In this document: positions 25,255 through 34,173 of the stretch, in pieces | Position numbering within the stretch: position 1 is the stretch's first letter | Layout of the letters: each line of letters starts with the position of its first letter | Assembly: GCF_000732925.1 (NCBI RefSeq) | Contig: NZ_CP008953.1 | Location: forward strand, 8,301,001 to 8,365,000 | Source: Amycolatopsis japonica | GTDB lineage: Bacteria > Actinomycetota > Actinomycetes > Mycobacteriales > Pseudonocardiaceae | DNA: 64,000 bases | Direction: 5' to 3' | Program-made: the position numbers and the translations under genes | The notes under the pieces: model-generated | Seen by the model: the letters and a program-made list of their open reading frames with translations, nothing else | Database searches by the model: none | What the model was told of the DNA's origin: nothing

Positions 25255-27813
25255 TTACTCGCCCTCGGCTTCACCGTTCTCTTCGGTCGAGCCGGCACCG
25301 ATGCTCACCGGCGGGGCGTCCGGGACCGACGAGGGGCGGGCTTCGCCACGGAAGACGAAGTGCGCCTTGTCGTCCTTCTCGCCCTCTTCGTCGTTCCAGC
25401 CTTCGACGTCGACCAGGATGATCTGCCCGGCCTGGACCTCGCCGAACAGGATCTTCTCCGACAGCTGGTCCTCGATCTCGCGCTGGATCGTGCGACGCAG
25501 CGGCCGCGCGCCCAGCACCGGGTCGAAGCCGCGCTTGGCGAGCAGCGACTTGGCCTTGGGCGTGAGCTCCAGCTCCATGTCCTTGGCCTTGAGCTGCGTC
25601 TCGACCCGGGCGATCATCAGATCGACCATCTCGATGATCTGTTCCTTGGTCAGCTGGTGGAAGACGATGATGTCGTCGATCCGGTTCAGGAACTCCGGCC
25701 GGAAATGCTTCTTCATCTCCTCGTTGACCTTTTGCTTCATCTTCTCGTACCGGTTGGTGCTGTCACCGCCGGACGAGAACCCGAGCGAAACGGACTTGGA
25801 GATGTCCGAGGTACCCAGGTTCGAGGTGAAGATGAGCACGGTGTTCTTGAAGTCGACCGTACGACCCTGACCGTCGGTGAGACGGCCGTCTTCGAGGACC
25901 TGCAGGAGCGTGTTGTAGATCTCCTGGTGGGCCTTCTCGATCTCGTCGAACAGCACCACCGAGAACGGCTTGCGCCGCACCTTCTCGGTCAGCTGGCCGC
26001 CCTCTTCGTAGCCGACGTAGCCCGGAGGGGCACCGAAGAGCCGCGAAGCGGTGTAGCGGTCGTGGAACTCACCCATGTCGATCTGGATGAGCGCGTCGTC
26101 CTCGCCGAACAGGAACGCCGCGAGCGCCTTGGACAGCTCGGTCTTACCGACACCGGACGGGCCGGCGAAGATGAACGAGCCGGAGGGGCGCTTCGGGTCC
26201 TTCAGGCCGGCGCGGGTGCGGCGGATCGCCTGGGAGACGGCCTTGACCGCGTCCTCCTGGCCGATGATCCGCTTGTGCAGCTCCTCCTCCATGCGGAGCA
26301 GACGCGTGGTCTCCTCCTCGGTGAGCTTGAACACCGGGATCCCGGTCCAGTTGGCGAGGACCTCGGCGATCTGCTCCTCGTCGACCTCGGCGACGACGTC
26401 GAGGTCGCCGTCCTTCCACTGCTTCTCCCGCTCGCCCTTCTGGCCGAGGAGGGTCTTCTCCTCGTCGCGGAGGCGGGCGGCGCGCTCGAAGTCCTGCGCG
26501 TCTATCGCGGACTCCTTGTCCCTGCGCACGTCGGCGATCTTCTCGTCGAACTCGCGCAGGTCCGGCGGCGCGGTCATGCGGCGGATGCGCATCCGGGCGC
26601 CGGCCTCGTCGATCAGGTCGATCGCCTTGTCCGGCAGGAAGCGGTCGTTGATGTAGCGGTCCGCGAGGGTGGCCGCCTGCACCAGCGCGCCGTCGGTGAT
26701 CGAAACGCGGTGGTGCGCCTCGTACCGGTCACGCAGACCCTTCAGGATCTCGATCGTGTGCTCGAGCGACGGCTCGCCGACCTGGATCGGCTGGAAGCGG
26801 CGCTCCAGCGCGGCGTCCTTCTCGATGTACTTGCGGTACTCCTCGAGCGTGGTCGCGCCGATCGTCTGCAGCTCGCCACGGGCCAGCATCGGCTTCAGGA
26901 TCGACGCGGCGTCGATCGCGCCCTCGGCGGCACCCGCGCCGACGAGCGTGTGCAGCTCGTCGATGAACAGGATGATGTCGCCGCGGGTCTTGATCTCCTT
27001 GAGCACCTTCTTCAGGCGCTCTTCGAAGTCACCGCGGTACCGGGAACCGGCGACCAGGGAGCCGAGGTCGAGGGTGTAGAGCTGCTTGTCCTTCAGCGTC
27101 TCCGGGACCTCGCCCTTGACGATGTTCTGCGCGAGCCCTTCGACGACGGCGGTCTTGCCGACGCCGGGCTCGCCGATGAGGACCGGGTTGTTCTTGGTGC
27201 GCCGCGACAGCACCTGCATGACCCGCTCGATCTCTTTGCCCCGGCCGATGACCGGGTCGAGCTTGCCTTCGCGGGCCTGCACGGTCAGGTTGCGGCCGAA
27301 CTGGTCGAGCACCAGCGACGACGACGGGGTGCCTTCACCGCGTCCGGAGCCGGTCTCGGTCGACTCCTTGCCACCCTGGTAGCCCGACAGCAGCTGCAGG
27401 ACCTGCTGACGCACCCGGTTGAGGTCCGCGCCGAGCTTGACGAGCACCTGTGCGGCGACGCCTTCTCCCTCGCGGATCAGCCCGAGCAGGATGTGCTCGG
27501 TGCCGATGTAGTTGTGGCCGAGCTGCAGCGCTTCGCGCAGCGACAGCTCAAGCACCTTCTTGGCCCGCGGGGTGAAGGGGATGTGCCCGCTCGGGGCCTG
27601 CTGCCCCTGGCCGATGATCTCCTCGACCTGCTGGCGGACGCCCTCCAGCGCGATGCCCAGCGATTCCAGCGCCTTGGCGGCGACACCTTCACCCTCGTGG
27701 ATCAGACCCAGGAGGATGTGCTCGGTGCCGATGTAGTTGTGGTTGAGCATCCTGGCCTCTTCTTGGGCCAGGACGACCACCCGCCTCGCGCGGTCGGTGA
27801 ACCTCTCAAACAT
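25255..27813 (-). CDS. clpC: ClpC AAA+ unfoldase of the Clp protease
   Basis: 852 residues. Two N-terminal Clp repeats (EHILLGLIHEGEG and EHILLGLIREGEG), first AAA module with GEPGVGKTA, a UVR-type middle region, second AAA module with GPSGVGKTE and a C-terminal D2-small domain. It unfolds substrates for the ClpP1P2 chamber. MFERFTDRARRVVVLAQEEA is the canonical N-terminus, with GGGAG upstream of the ATG at 27813. It is transcribed alone. The + strand frame opposite it is an artefact of high GC. Confidence 0.97.
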   Translation of the reverse strand: MFERFTDRARRVVVLAQEEARMLNHNYIGTEHILLGLIHEGEGVAAKALESLGIALEGVRQQVEEIIGQGQQAPSGHIPFTPRAKKVLELSLREALQLGHNYIGTEHILLGLIREGEGVAAQVLVKLGADLNRVRQQVLQLLSGYQGGKESTETGSGRGEGTPSSSLVLDQFGRNLTVQAREGKLDPVIGRGKEIERVMQVLSRRTKNNPVLIGEPGVGKTAVVEGLAQNIVKGEVPETLKDKQLYTLDLGSLVAGSRYRGDFEERLKKVLKEIKTRGDIILFIDELHTLVGAGAAEGAIDAASILKPMLARGELQTIGATTLEEYRKYIEKDAALERRFQPIQVGEPSLEHTIEILKGLRDRYEAHHRVSITDGALVQAATLADRYINDRFLPDKAIDLIDEAGARMRIRRMTAPPDLREFDEKIADVRRDKESAIDAQDFERAARLRDEEKTLLGQKGEREKQWKDGDLDVVAEVDEEQIAEVLANWTGIPVFKLTEEETTRLLRMEEELHKRIIGQEDAVKAVSQAIRRTRAGLKDPKRPSGSFIFAGPSGVGKTELSKALAAFLFGEDDALIQIDMGEFHDRYTASRLFGAPPGYVGYEEGGQLTEKVRRKPFSVVLFDEIEKAHQEIYNTLLQVLEDGRLTDGQGRTVDFKNTVLIFTSNLGTSDISKSVSLGFSSGGDSTNRYEKMKQKVNEEMKKHFRPEFLNRIDDIIVFHQLTKEQIIEMVDLMIARVETQLKAKDMELELTPKAKSLLAKRGFDPVLGARPLRRTIQREIEDQLSEKILFGEVQAGQIILVDVEGWNDEEGEKDDKAHFVFRGEARPSSVPDAPPVSIGAGSTEENGEAEGE

Positions 27814-28126
27814 GTGCACTCCCTCGACTGCTGCGACGGCGGCCCGTTTCCATCGTGCTTTCACCGCGATGGATTCAGCACCGTGAGACCACTCTAGTAG
27901 CCATGCGGTCGCGCTGGCGTACCACTACGGCTGATTGCGGCCCGTTCGCGCCCAGGCCGTTCTCCGGCCGTGCGCTCTTTCATCTTCCGGTTGCCCTGCA
28001 CCTTTACGTCAAGCCCAACGTGCGAACACGCGTCCGGATTCCGCCGGACGAGGGTTGTCCGCTGAGCGCGAACACGGGCTCCGCCCAGTGGATGGACACC
28101 CGTCCGGAGTAGTCACGGACGGTATG
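27814..28126. other. Non-coding region between clpC and the FhuF-like gene
   Basis: Contains the clpC leader and the promoters of two divergent genes. Short open frames here lack coding character. I looked for a ClgR-type CGC-N5-GCG site and found only CGC-N4-GCG, so no regulator is assigned. The iron box at its right end is listed separately. Confidence 0.5.
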
Positions 28127-28145
28127 TAAGGTTAGGCGTACCTAA
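28127..28145 (+). promoter_or_regulatory. IdeR/DmdR iron box
   Basis: TAAGGTTAGGCGTACCTAA matches the 19-base actinobacterial iron-box consensus TTAGGTTAGGCTAACCTAA at 16 positions. It lies 15 bases upstream of the GTG start of the FhuF-like gene, so iron-loaded IdeR/DmdR should block its transcription. Confidence 0.8.
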
Positions 28146-28160
28146 TGACGGGAGGCCGGT

Positions 28161-28979
28161 GTGTCGTATCCCCGCACGCTCGTGTCGCCAGAGGACGGGC
28201 TCCGGGCCTCCCTGTCGAGGATGCCCGAAGACGCCCGGCTCCGCGCGGACGTGCCGGAGGGCGAGCCGGGCTGGGTCCGCTGCGGGGACCTGCTCGGCGA
28301 ACCGGCCCGGCTCGTGCGCTGGCGGGAGCGGCTCACCGGCTGGCTCGCCGAGACGTATCCGGAGGCGGCCTCGATCCCCGAGCGGACCCCGGCGAGCTGG
28401 ATCCTTTCCTGGTACCTGCACGTCCCGGCCCTGGCCGGCGCGATGCTGCTCCATCACGAGCGCCGCGTCCCCTCGCTGGCGCCGTCCGCGCTGGCGTTCC
28501 GGATCGGCGCCGACCGGCCCCATCCCGATTCCGTGGCCGTCCTCGGCGACGGGTTCCACTGCCTGCCGACCGACCCTGGCTCGGCACATCCGAAGGCCAT
28601 CGTGGCTCCGGACGAGCGGGCGCTGGCGACCGTCCTGCGAGGCCGCTACGTCGCGCACGCGAGCCGGTTCATCGACATCTACGGCCCGCTGACGAGGCTC
28701 GGGCGACGTCAGTTGTGGGCCGCCGCCACAGACGCGCTCGACAACGCGCTGTGGTCGGCGGGACGGCTGGGCGGGACCCCGGAGGCCGAGGGCGCCGGGG
28801 TCGCGGACGCCGCCCTGGTACTCGAAGCGCGGTTCCCGCCGCTGACGTCCGCGTCGAAGCTGACGCTGACATCGGGAGCCGACGGACGCCGCGAGTGGAC
28901 GAGAAACCGCGAAGGCTGCTGTTACAACTATCTGCTTCCCGCGGAATCGGAATGCGGCGGTTGTCCGCGGGTCCGTTAA
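28161..28979 (+). CDS. FhuF-like ferric-siderophore reductase, (2Fe-2S)-binding
   Basis: 272 residues. The C-terminal CCYNYLLPAESECGGC gives the CC-x10-C-x2-C [2Fe-2S] motif of FhuF proteins, which reduce ferric iron in imported siderophores. The GTG start has GGGAGG upstream. The iron box immediately before it supports iron-starvation control. No siderophore transporter is adjacent. Its TAA overlaps the convergent TIGR03086 gene by four bases. Confidence 0.88.
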   Translation: MSYPRTLVSPEDGLRASLSRMPEDARLRADVPEGEPGWVRCGDLLGEPARLVRWRERLTGWLAETYPEAASIPERTPASWILSWYLHVPALAGAMLLHHERRVPSLAPSALAFRIGADRPHPDSVAVLGDGFHCLPTDPGSAHPKAIVAPDERALATVLRGRYVAHASRFIDIYGPLTRLGRRQLWAAATDALDNALWSAGRLGGTPEAEGAGVADAALVLEARFPPLTSASKLTLTSGADGRREWTRNREGCCYNYLLPAESECGGCPRVR

Positions 28980-29557
28980 GGGAGCCAGCCGGGGTTTCGC
29001 CCCGTCGCGCCCAAAGCGCGTTCGAACGTCGTCGCGCCTTTCGCGACGGGCACTTCTTCCCCGTACACCTTCATCGCCCGGGCCTGTTCGCCCATCGCCG
29101 CGGCGGACGCCAAGACGGCTTCGGCCACTTCGGGTGCGACGTCGAGCGAGCGGCCGGTCGCCTTCGCCAGGTCCCAGCCGTGGAAGACGAACTCGCCGAG
29201 CACCATGTCGCCGACGAACGAGGACGGCATTTCCGCCGTGCCGAGCGCCGTCGTGCCCTGCCACGCTTCGGGTGTCCCGAAGACGTCCACGAGCCGCGCG
29301 GTCTGCTTCTCGATGGCATTGAGCCATTCGCCGTCGACGAGGCCCGCTTCGGCCTCACCGACGGACACTTCGGGCGGTGCGGTCTTGCTCCCGGCGGCCT
29401 CGAGCCAGGGACCCCAGTAGAGAAGGTGGTTCAGCAACGCGCGGACGTCGTACTCGGCGCACGGCGTGCGGGCGGAGAGGTCGGATTCGCCGATCCCGCG
29501 CAGGATTCCGGTGAACTCCGCGGCGGCGGGGGCGATCAGGGTGGCGTATTCGGACAT
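28976..29557 (-). CDS. TIGR03086-family protein (DinB/mycothiol-dependent maleylpyruvate isomerase fold)
   Basis: 193 residues. The N-terminal helix bundle carries CAEYDVRALLNHLLYW and a second conserved His in GEFVFHGWDLAKATG, the metal-ligand pattern of DinB-like mycothiol-dependent enzymes. The reaction is unknown; mycothiol S-transferase activity is a family-level guess. It is divergent from the AraC-type regulator at 29624. Confidence 0.85.
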   Translation of the reverse strand: MSEYATLIAPAAAEFTGILRGIGESDLSARTPCAEYDVRALLNHLLYWGPWLEAAGSKTAPPEVSVGEAEAGLVDGEWLNAIEKQTARLVDVFGTPEAWQGTTALGTAEMPSSFVGDMVLGEFVFHGWDLAKATGRSLDVAPEVAEAVLASAAAMGEQARAMKVYGEEVPVAKGATTFERALGATGRNPGWLP

Positions 29558-29623
29558 GAGGCCATGAGTTCACGGGGACCCGCGCGCTGTCTTGAAGAAA
29601 CGCGACACGGCTAGGTTGATCCG

Positions 29624-30463
29624 GTGAGCGGGCACCGGATCCCGGCGGGGATCGTCAACGCGCGGGCGGCGAAGTTCAGCCTCGTCCGGCATCCGCCCTC
29701 GCCGGAACTGCGCCCGTACGTCGACCACCACTGGGTGCTGCGGTGGGATCTGCGCGGCAGACCGGGCGAGGAACAGGCGGTTTTGCCCAATCTCGCGGTG
29801 AACGTCACGTTCTTCCGCCTCGCGGCCGGCGCGTTCGGGCCGGGGAAACGGCCTTTCCGCTACCTCGTCGAGGGCACGGACCACGGTATCGGCGTGCGAT
29901 TCCGTCCTGGGGCATTCCGGGCATTCCTCGGCGGTCCGGTCTCGATGATCTCCGGCGGTTCCGTTCCGCTCACCGATCTCTTCCCCGGCGCCGGAGGAGT
30001 GACGGAATCGGTACGGAATGCGACGGACGACTTCGAAATGGTCCGTGCCGCGGAGGAACTGCTCCTCGCGAAACGCCCCGTGCTCACCGCCGCGGCCGTG
30101 ACGGCCATCGAAGCGGTGGAAACAATCGCGGCCGAGCCGTCCATTACCCGGGTCGCCGAGCTGTCAAGCCGGACGGGCCTGTCTCAACGAAGCCTGCAAC
30201 GCCTGTTCGCCGAACATGTCGGCACCGCCCCCAAATGGGCGATTCAGGTATACCGATTGAACGAAGCGGCGGCACGGATCGCTGCCGAGGAACGGCCGGA
30301 CTACGCGGAACTGGCGTTCACGCTGGGCTATAGCGACCAAGCGCACTTCACCCGGGATTTCCGCTCCGTGACCGGATGGGCGCCCACCGAGTACGCCCGC
30401 TTGAACCGTGTACAAGAACAAGAAAGCCGCCGGGAAAGGTTTCCCGGCGGCCGTCTGGTCTGA
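29624..30463 (+). CDS. AraC-family transcriptional regulator
   Basis: 279 residues. The N-terminal DUF6597/AraC-like sensor domain is followed by a C-terminal double HTH (SRTGLSQRSLQRLFAEHVG, then LAFTLGYSDQAHFTRDFRS). The GTG start lies 66 bases from the divergent TIGR03086 gene, a likely target. The last codons form a strong hairpin shared with lsr2. Confidence 0.88.
   Translation: MSGHRIPAGIVNARAAKFSLVRHPPSPELRPYVDHHWVLRWDLRGRPGEEQAVLPNLAVNVTFFRLAAGAFGPGKRPFRYLVEGTDHGIGVRFRPGAFRAFLGGPVSMISGGSVPLTDLFPGAGGVTESVRNATDDFEMVRAAEELLLAKRPVLTAAAVTAIEAVETIAAEPSITRVAELSSRTGLSQRSLQRLFAEHVGTAPKWAIQVYRLNEAAARIAAEERPDYAELAFTLGYSDQAHFTRDFRSVTGWAPTEYARLNRVQEQESRRERFPGGRLV
30426..30451. terminator. Hairpin terminator inside the 3' end of the AraC gene
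   Basis: GCCGCCGGGAAA-GG-TTTCCCGGCGGC: perfect 12-bp stem with a two-base loop. It ends 12 bases before the AraC stop and lies 19 bases beyond the lsr2 stop on the other strand, so it probably terminates lsr2. Confidence 0.7.
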
Positions 30464-30469
30464 AAGACC

Positions 30470-30823
30470 TCAGTTCTTCTTGTGGTAGGCCTCCACGACC
30501 TCGGACGGGATACGTCCACGGTCGGAAACCTGGAAGCCGTTCTTGCGGGCCCAGGCGCGAATGGCCTGGTTCTGCTCGCGGTCCACGGTCGCGGGACGGG
30601 CGGCGGCCTTCACGCCGGCGACCGGACGAATGGCGGTGCGCTTACGGCCACCCGCGCGACGGGCGTGCTCCACATACTGGGCCAGCGCGTCACGAAGCTC
30701 TTCCGCGTTTTCCGCGGAAAGGTCGATCTGGTAGCTCACACCGTCCAAACCGAACTCGACGGTCTCTTCCGCCTCAGTGCCGTCGAGGTCGTCGACGAGC
30801 GAGACGAGCACCTTCTGTGCCAT
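30470..30823 (-). CDS. lsr2: Lsr2 nucleoid-associated protein (xenogeneic silencer)
   Basis: 117 residues. The N-terminal dimerisation domain (MAQKVLVSLVDDLDGTEAEE) is followed by a basic linker and a C-terminal DNA-binding domain IRAWARKNGFQVSDRGRIP. The typical AT-hook-like RGR of mycobacterial Lsr2 is present (RGRIP). It binds AT-rich DNA and silences acquired genes. It lies downstream of lysS, separated by 151 bases of promoter region. Confidence 0.97.
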   Translation of the reverse strand: MAQKVLVSLVDDLDGTEAEETVEFGLDGVSYQIDLSAENAEELRDALAQYVEHARRAGGRKRTAIRPVAGVKAAARPATVDREQNQAIRAWARKNGFQVSDRGRIPSEVVEAYHKKN

Positions 30824-30974
30824 CTGTTTCCTCCTGCTGGGGGCTTACACGAATGATCTGGTACGGGGCATGCCCCGGACAGAAGACTTTGTCTAGCGAC
30901 ATTAATACCCGCTACCGACTCATAACGCAAATCTTGTTTACGAGAACGATCGAGGTATCTCTCACGCGGACGGG

Positions 30975-32486
30975 TTATTCGGGGCGGACGAGCGGGAACA
31001 GGATGGTCTCCCGGATACCAAGGCCGGTCAGCGCCATCAGCAACCGGTCGATCCCCATTCCGACACCACCGCTCGGCGGCATTCCGTACTCCAGCGCGCG
31101 GAGGAAATCCTCATCCAGGTTCATGGCCTCACTATCACCCTGCGCACCCAGCCGAGCCTGTTCCACCAGACGCTGACGCTCTACCACGGGATCGACCAGC
31201 TCGGAGTATCCGGTGGCCAGTTCGAATCCGCGCACGTACAGATCCCACTTCTCGGCGACCCCCGGCTTGCTGCGATGTTGCCTGGTCAGCGGGGATGTCT
31301 CGACCGGAAAATCACGGACAAAAGTGGGTTCGTGGAGATGATCGCCGACGAGATGTTCCCAAAGTTCTTCGACGAGTTTGCCGTGGCCTAACTTCGGGTC
31401 GAGCTCCAGCTCTCGCGCTTCGGCATAGGAACGCAGCTTGTCCGCGGACGTCTCGGGAGTGACCTCTTCCGACAACGCCTCGGACAACGACTCGTACATT
31501 CCGAGCGTGGTCCACTCGCCGGACAGGTCGTACTCCGAACCGTCGGCGAGAGTGACCACCTGAGTGCCGAGAACGTTCTGCGCCGCCTCCTGGATGAGCT
31601 GCCGCGTCATCACCGCGTTGGAGTCATAGGTCGCATACGCTTCGTAGTACTCGAGCATGGCGAACTCCGGCGAGTGCGAGGAGTCGCTGCCCTCGTTCCG
31701 GAAGTTGCGGTTGATCTCGAAGACCTTCTCGATACCGCCGACCACGCAACGCTTGAGGTACAGCTCCGGCGCGATCCTCAGGTACAGATCGAGGTCGAAG
31801 GCATTCGAATGCGTGACGAATGGCCGCGCCGCGGCACCGCCGTGCAGCGTTTGCAGCATCGGGGTCTCGACCTCGAGGAATCCCCGGCCGTGAAACGAGT
31901 CACGCAGGGAACGCAGCACACCGGCGCGGGTACGGACCACGTCCCGCGCCTTGGGACGCACGATCAGATCGACATAACGCTGCCGGATCCGCGTTTCCTC
32001 CGCCAGGTCTTTGTGCGCCACGGGCAACGGGCGCAATGCTTTCGACGTGATGCGCCAGGAGTCGGCCATCACGGAAAGCTCACCGCGCTTGGAGGTGATG
32101 ACCTCACCGGAGACGAATACGTGATCACCGAGATCGACATCGGACTTCCACGCCGCGAGCGCGTCCTCGCCCACCTTCGCGAGGCTGAGCATCGCCTGCA
32201 ACTCGGTGCCGTCGCCTTCACGAAGACTCGCGAAACACAGTTTGCCGGTATTGCGCATGTACATGACCCGGCCGGTGATACCGACGATGTCGCCGGTGGC
32301 GGTGTCGACAGGAAGACCGGAATGCTTCGCGCGCACTTCGGCCAGCGAGTGCGTCCGGGGCACCTCGACCGGATACGGATCGATACCCTCCGCGATTATC
32401 CGGTCGCGCTTGTCCCGGCGCACCCGCATCTGTTCCGGCAGGTCTTCGTCGGGGCTCACGCCCTCGGATGCGGGGATTTCAGTCAT
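30975..32486 (-). CDS. lysS: Lysyl-tRNA synthetase, class II
   Basis: 503 residues. The N-terminal OB-fold anticodon-binding domain (ITGRVMYMRNTGKLCFASL) precedes the class II catalytic core with motif 2 FEINRNFRNEGSDSSHSPEF and motif 3 GVGMGIDRLLMALTG. It charges tRNA-Lys. Full length, standing in the conserved clpC-lsr2-lysS order. Confidence 0.97.
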   Translation of the reverse strand: MTEIPASEGVSPDEDLPEQMRVRRDKRDRIIAEGIDPYPVEVPRTHSLAEVRAKHSGLPVDTATGDIVGITGRVMYMRNTGKLCFASLREGDGTELQAMLSLAKVGEDALAAWKSDVDLGDHVFVSGEVITSKRGELSVMADSWRITSKALRPLPVAHKDLAEETRIRQRYVDLIVRPKARDVVRTRAGVLRSLRDSFHGRGFLEVETPMLQTLHGGAAARPFVTHSNAFDLDLYLRIAPELYLKRCVVGGIEKVFEINRNFRNEGSDSSHSPEFAMLEYYEAYATYDSNAVMTRQLIQEAAQNVLGTQVVTLADGSEYDLSGEWTTLGMYESLSEALSEEVTPETSADKLRSYAEARELELDPKLGHGKLVEELWEHLVGDHLHEPTFVRDFPVETSPLTRQHRSKPGVAEKWDLYVRGFELATGYSELVDPVVERQRLVEQARLGAQGDSEAMNLDEDFLRALEYGMPPSGGVGMGIDRLLMALTGLGIRETILFPLVRPE

Positions 32487-32582
32487 GGCGCACAGCGTAC
32501 GAACCCGCCGGTTCCCTACGCCAACCGGATTACCTTTTCCGGGTCCGGACCGGCCGGTTTTCTCTCCATTAACCTTGAGCGC

Positions 32583-33356
32583 GTGAACTCATCCACTCCC
32601 GGCATCGAACCCGAACTGCACGCACGCCGCGCCGCCTCGTTCGGCGCGAAGGCCGCCGACTATGCCGCGCATCGGCCGGACTATCCGGAAAAGGCACTGG
32701 CCTGGGGGCTGGCCGGCGCGGCGGGAACCCCGGAACGGGTCCTGGACCTGGCGGCCGGGACCGGCAAGGTCAGCGAAGGACTGCTGGCGCTGGGCGTCGA
32801 GGTCACCGCCGTCGAGCCGGACGAGAAGATGCTCGCCGAGCTCACCAGGACACTCCCCGCCGTGACCCCGCTCATCGGGACCGCCGAGGAGATCCCGCTG
32901 CCGGACGGATCCGTGGACGCCGTCGTGGTGGGCCAGGCCGTCCACTGGTTCGATCTCGACCGGGCCTATCCGGAGATGGCCAGGGTGCTGAGGCCGGGCG
33001 GAGTCGTTGCGGCGCTGTGGAACCACGACGACGAGTCGGCGGGCTGGCTGGCGGAGTTGAACGCGCTGATCAAGACCTCGATGAGCAGGCGCTGGCTGAG
33101 CGACTACGAATCGCTGCCGCAACACGAGGCTCTCGAGCCGTTCGAGAAGAAGACGTTCGGCCACAAACAACCCAGGACGGCGGAAACCCTGGTGGCCACT
33201 CTCGCGACCCATTCGCACATGCTGGTGGCCACGGCGGAGGAACGCGAAGCCAAACTTCGCACGGCGCGGGAATTCCTCGACCGGAATCCGGAAACCGCGG
33301 CCGGGGAATTCGATCTCCCGATCACCACCACCGTCTTCCGGGCGCGTAAGCGATGA
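32583..33356 (+). CDS. Class I SAM-dependent methyltransferase
   Basis: 257 residues. SAM-binding motif VLDLAAGTGKVSEGLL near residue 53, acidic VEPDEKM and the PDGSVDAVVVGQAVHWFD motif typical of UbiE/Methyltransf_11 proteins acting on small molecules. The GTG start has a weak ribosome site. The stop overlaps the ATG of a second methyltransferase. The pair is inserted between lysS and coaX, where related genomes usually have neither. Confidence 0.85.
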   Translation: MNSSTPGIEPELHARRAASFGAKAADYAAHRPDYPEKALAWGLAGAAGTPERVLDLAAGTGKVSEGLLALGVEVTAVEPDEKMLAELTRTLPAVTPLIGTAEEIPLPDGSVDAVVVGQAVHWFDLDRAYPEMARVLRPGGVVAALWNHDDESAGWLAELNALIKTSMSRRWLSDYESLPQHEALEPFEKKTFGHKQPRTAETLVATLATHSHMLVATAEEREAKLRTAREFLDRNPETAAGEFDLPITTTVFRARKR

Positions 33357-34117
33357 CCGACTGGAAGGCGGCGTTCACGACCACGTTCGGCGCCCCCGCG
33401 TCGGCGGTGTCCGCGCGGATCTGGGCCGAGGTCTACGGCGACGAATACCCCGCCGAGCTGGACACCTACAGCTTCGTGACCCGGACCGACCTGCGCCGCA
33501 TCGCGGCCGAAGCGCATCTGGAGCCCGGTGGGCGGCTCGCCGACATCGGCTGCGGGCGCGGCGGTCCCGGGCTTTGGGTCGCCGCACGCACGTACGCGAC
33601 GCTCACCGGCATCGACATCGCGGCGACGGCGCTGGCGTCGGCACGGCGTCGGGCGGAGGCGATGGACGTCGAGGCGACCGATTTCCGGATCGGCGACTTC
33701 CAGGACACCGGCCTGGAGGACGCCTCGTTCGACGCGGTGATGAGCGTCGACGCGCTGCTGTTCGCGCCCGACAAGCGGTGCGCCTGCGAGGAGTTCGCAC
33801 GGATCCTCGCGCCGGGCGGGCGGCTGCTCGTCACGACCTGGGACTTCGACGGGCAGCCGGTGAACCGGCCGCCCCAGGTCGCCGACCACCGGCCGCTGCT
33901 GGAGGCGGCAGGCTTCGACGTCCTCGCCTACGAGGAGACACCGGACTGGCGGGCGCGGCAGCGGCGGACCATGGAGCTTTCGCTCGAACGGCTGGAGGAG
34001 CTGGCGGCGGAATCGGGCGACGATCCTTCGCGGCTCCGGGCGAGCCTCGAACAGACGCTGCGGAACCAGGACCTGATGACGCGGCGGGTGCTGATGATCG
34101 CCTCCCGCCGCGTTTAG
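33353..34117 (+). CDS. Class I SAM-dependent methyltransferase
   Basis: 254 residues. Motif LADIGCGRGGPGLWVAART and acceptor region LTGIDIAATAL; the C-terminal half is helical and charged. ATGA overlap with the upstream methyltransferase. The two are not close copies of each other. The TAG stop (34115-34117) is part of the family C repeat CGCGTTTAGTCC, giving the C-terminus Arg-Val. The substrate is unknown. Confidence 0.87.
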   Translation: MTDWKAAFTTTFGAPASAVSARIWAEVYGDEYPAELDTYSFVTRTDLRRIAAEAHLEPGGRLADIGCGRGGPGLWVAARTYATLTGIDIAATALASARRRAEAMDVEATDFRIGDFQDTGLEDASFDAVMSVDALLFAPDKRCACEEFARILAPGGRLLVTTWDFDGQPVNRPPQVADHRPLLEAAGFDVLAYEETPDWRARQRRTMELSLERLEELAAESGDDPSRLRASLEQTLRNQDLMTRRVLMIASRRV

Positions 34118-34173
34118 TCCTCTAATTGCGGTAGTTGCCCACGCAAGGACCGCATTCAGAGGACTAAACGCGG
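34108..34173. repeat. Family C inverted pair carrying the stop codons of two convergent genes
   Basis: Arms of 25 bases at 34108-34132 and 34149-34173 match at 23 positions; the core is CGCGTTTAGTCCTCT. The TAG of the methyltransferase lies in the left arm and the TAG of coaX in the right arm. Both proteins therefore end in Arg-Val. Confidence 0.9.

Noticed and set aside
25015..27897. A 960-residue + strand open frame opposite clpC, and similar long frames opposite ftsH, DUF6779 and glyA
   Set aside because: High third-position GC keeps antisense frames open; they show no domain, no ribosome site and strange composition, whereas the opposite strand encodes clear families.
27864..27960. ClgR-type operator upstream of clpC
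   Set aside because: The only candidate has CGC-N4-GCG spacing, not the N5 of the known motif, and such strings are frequent at this GC content.
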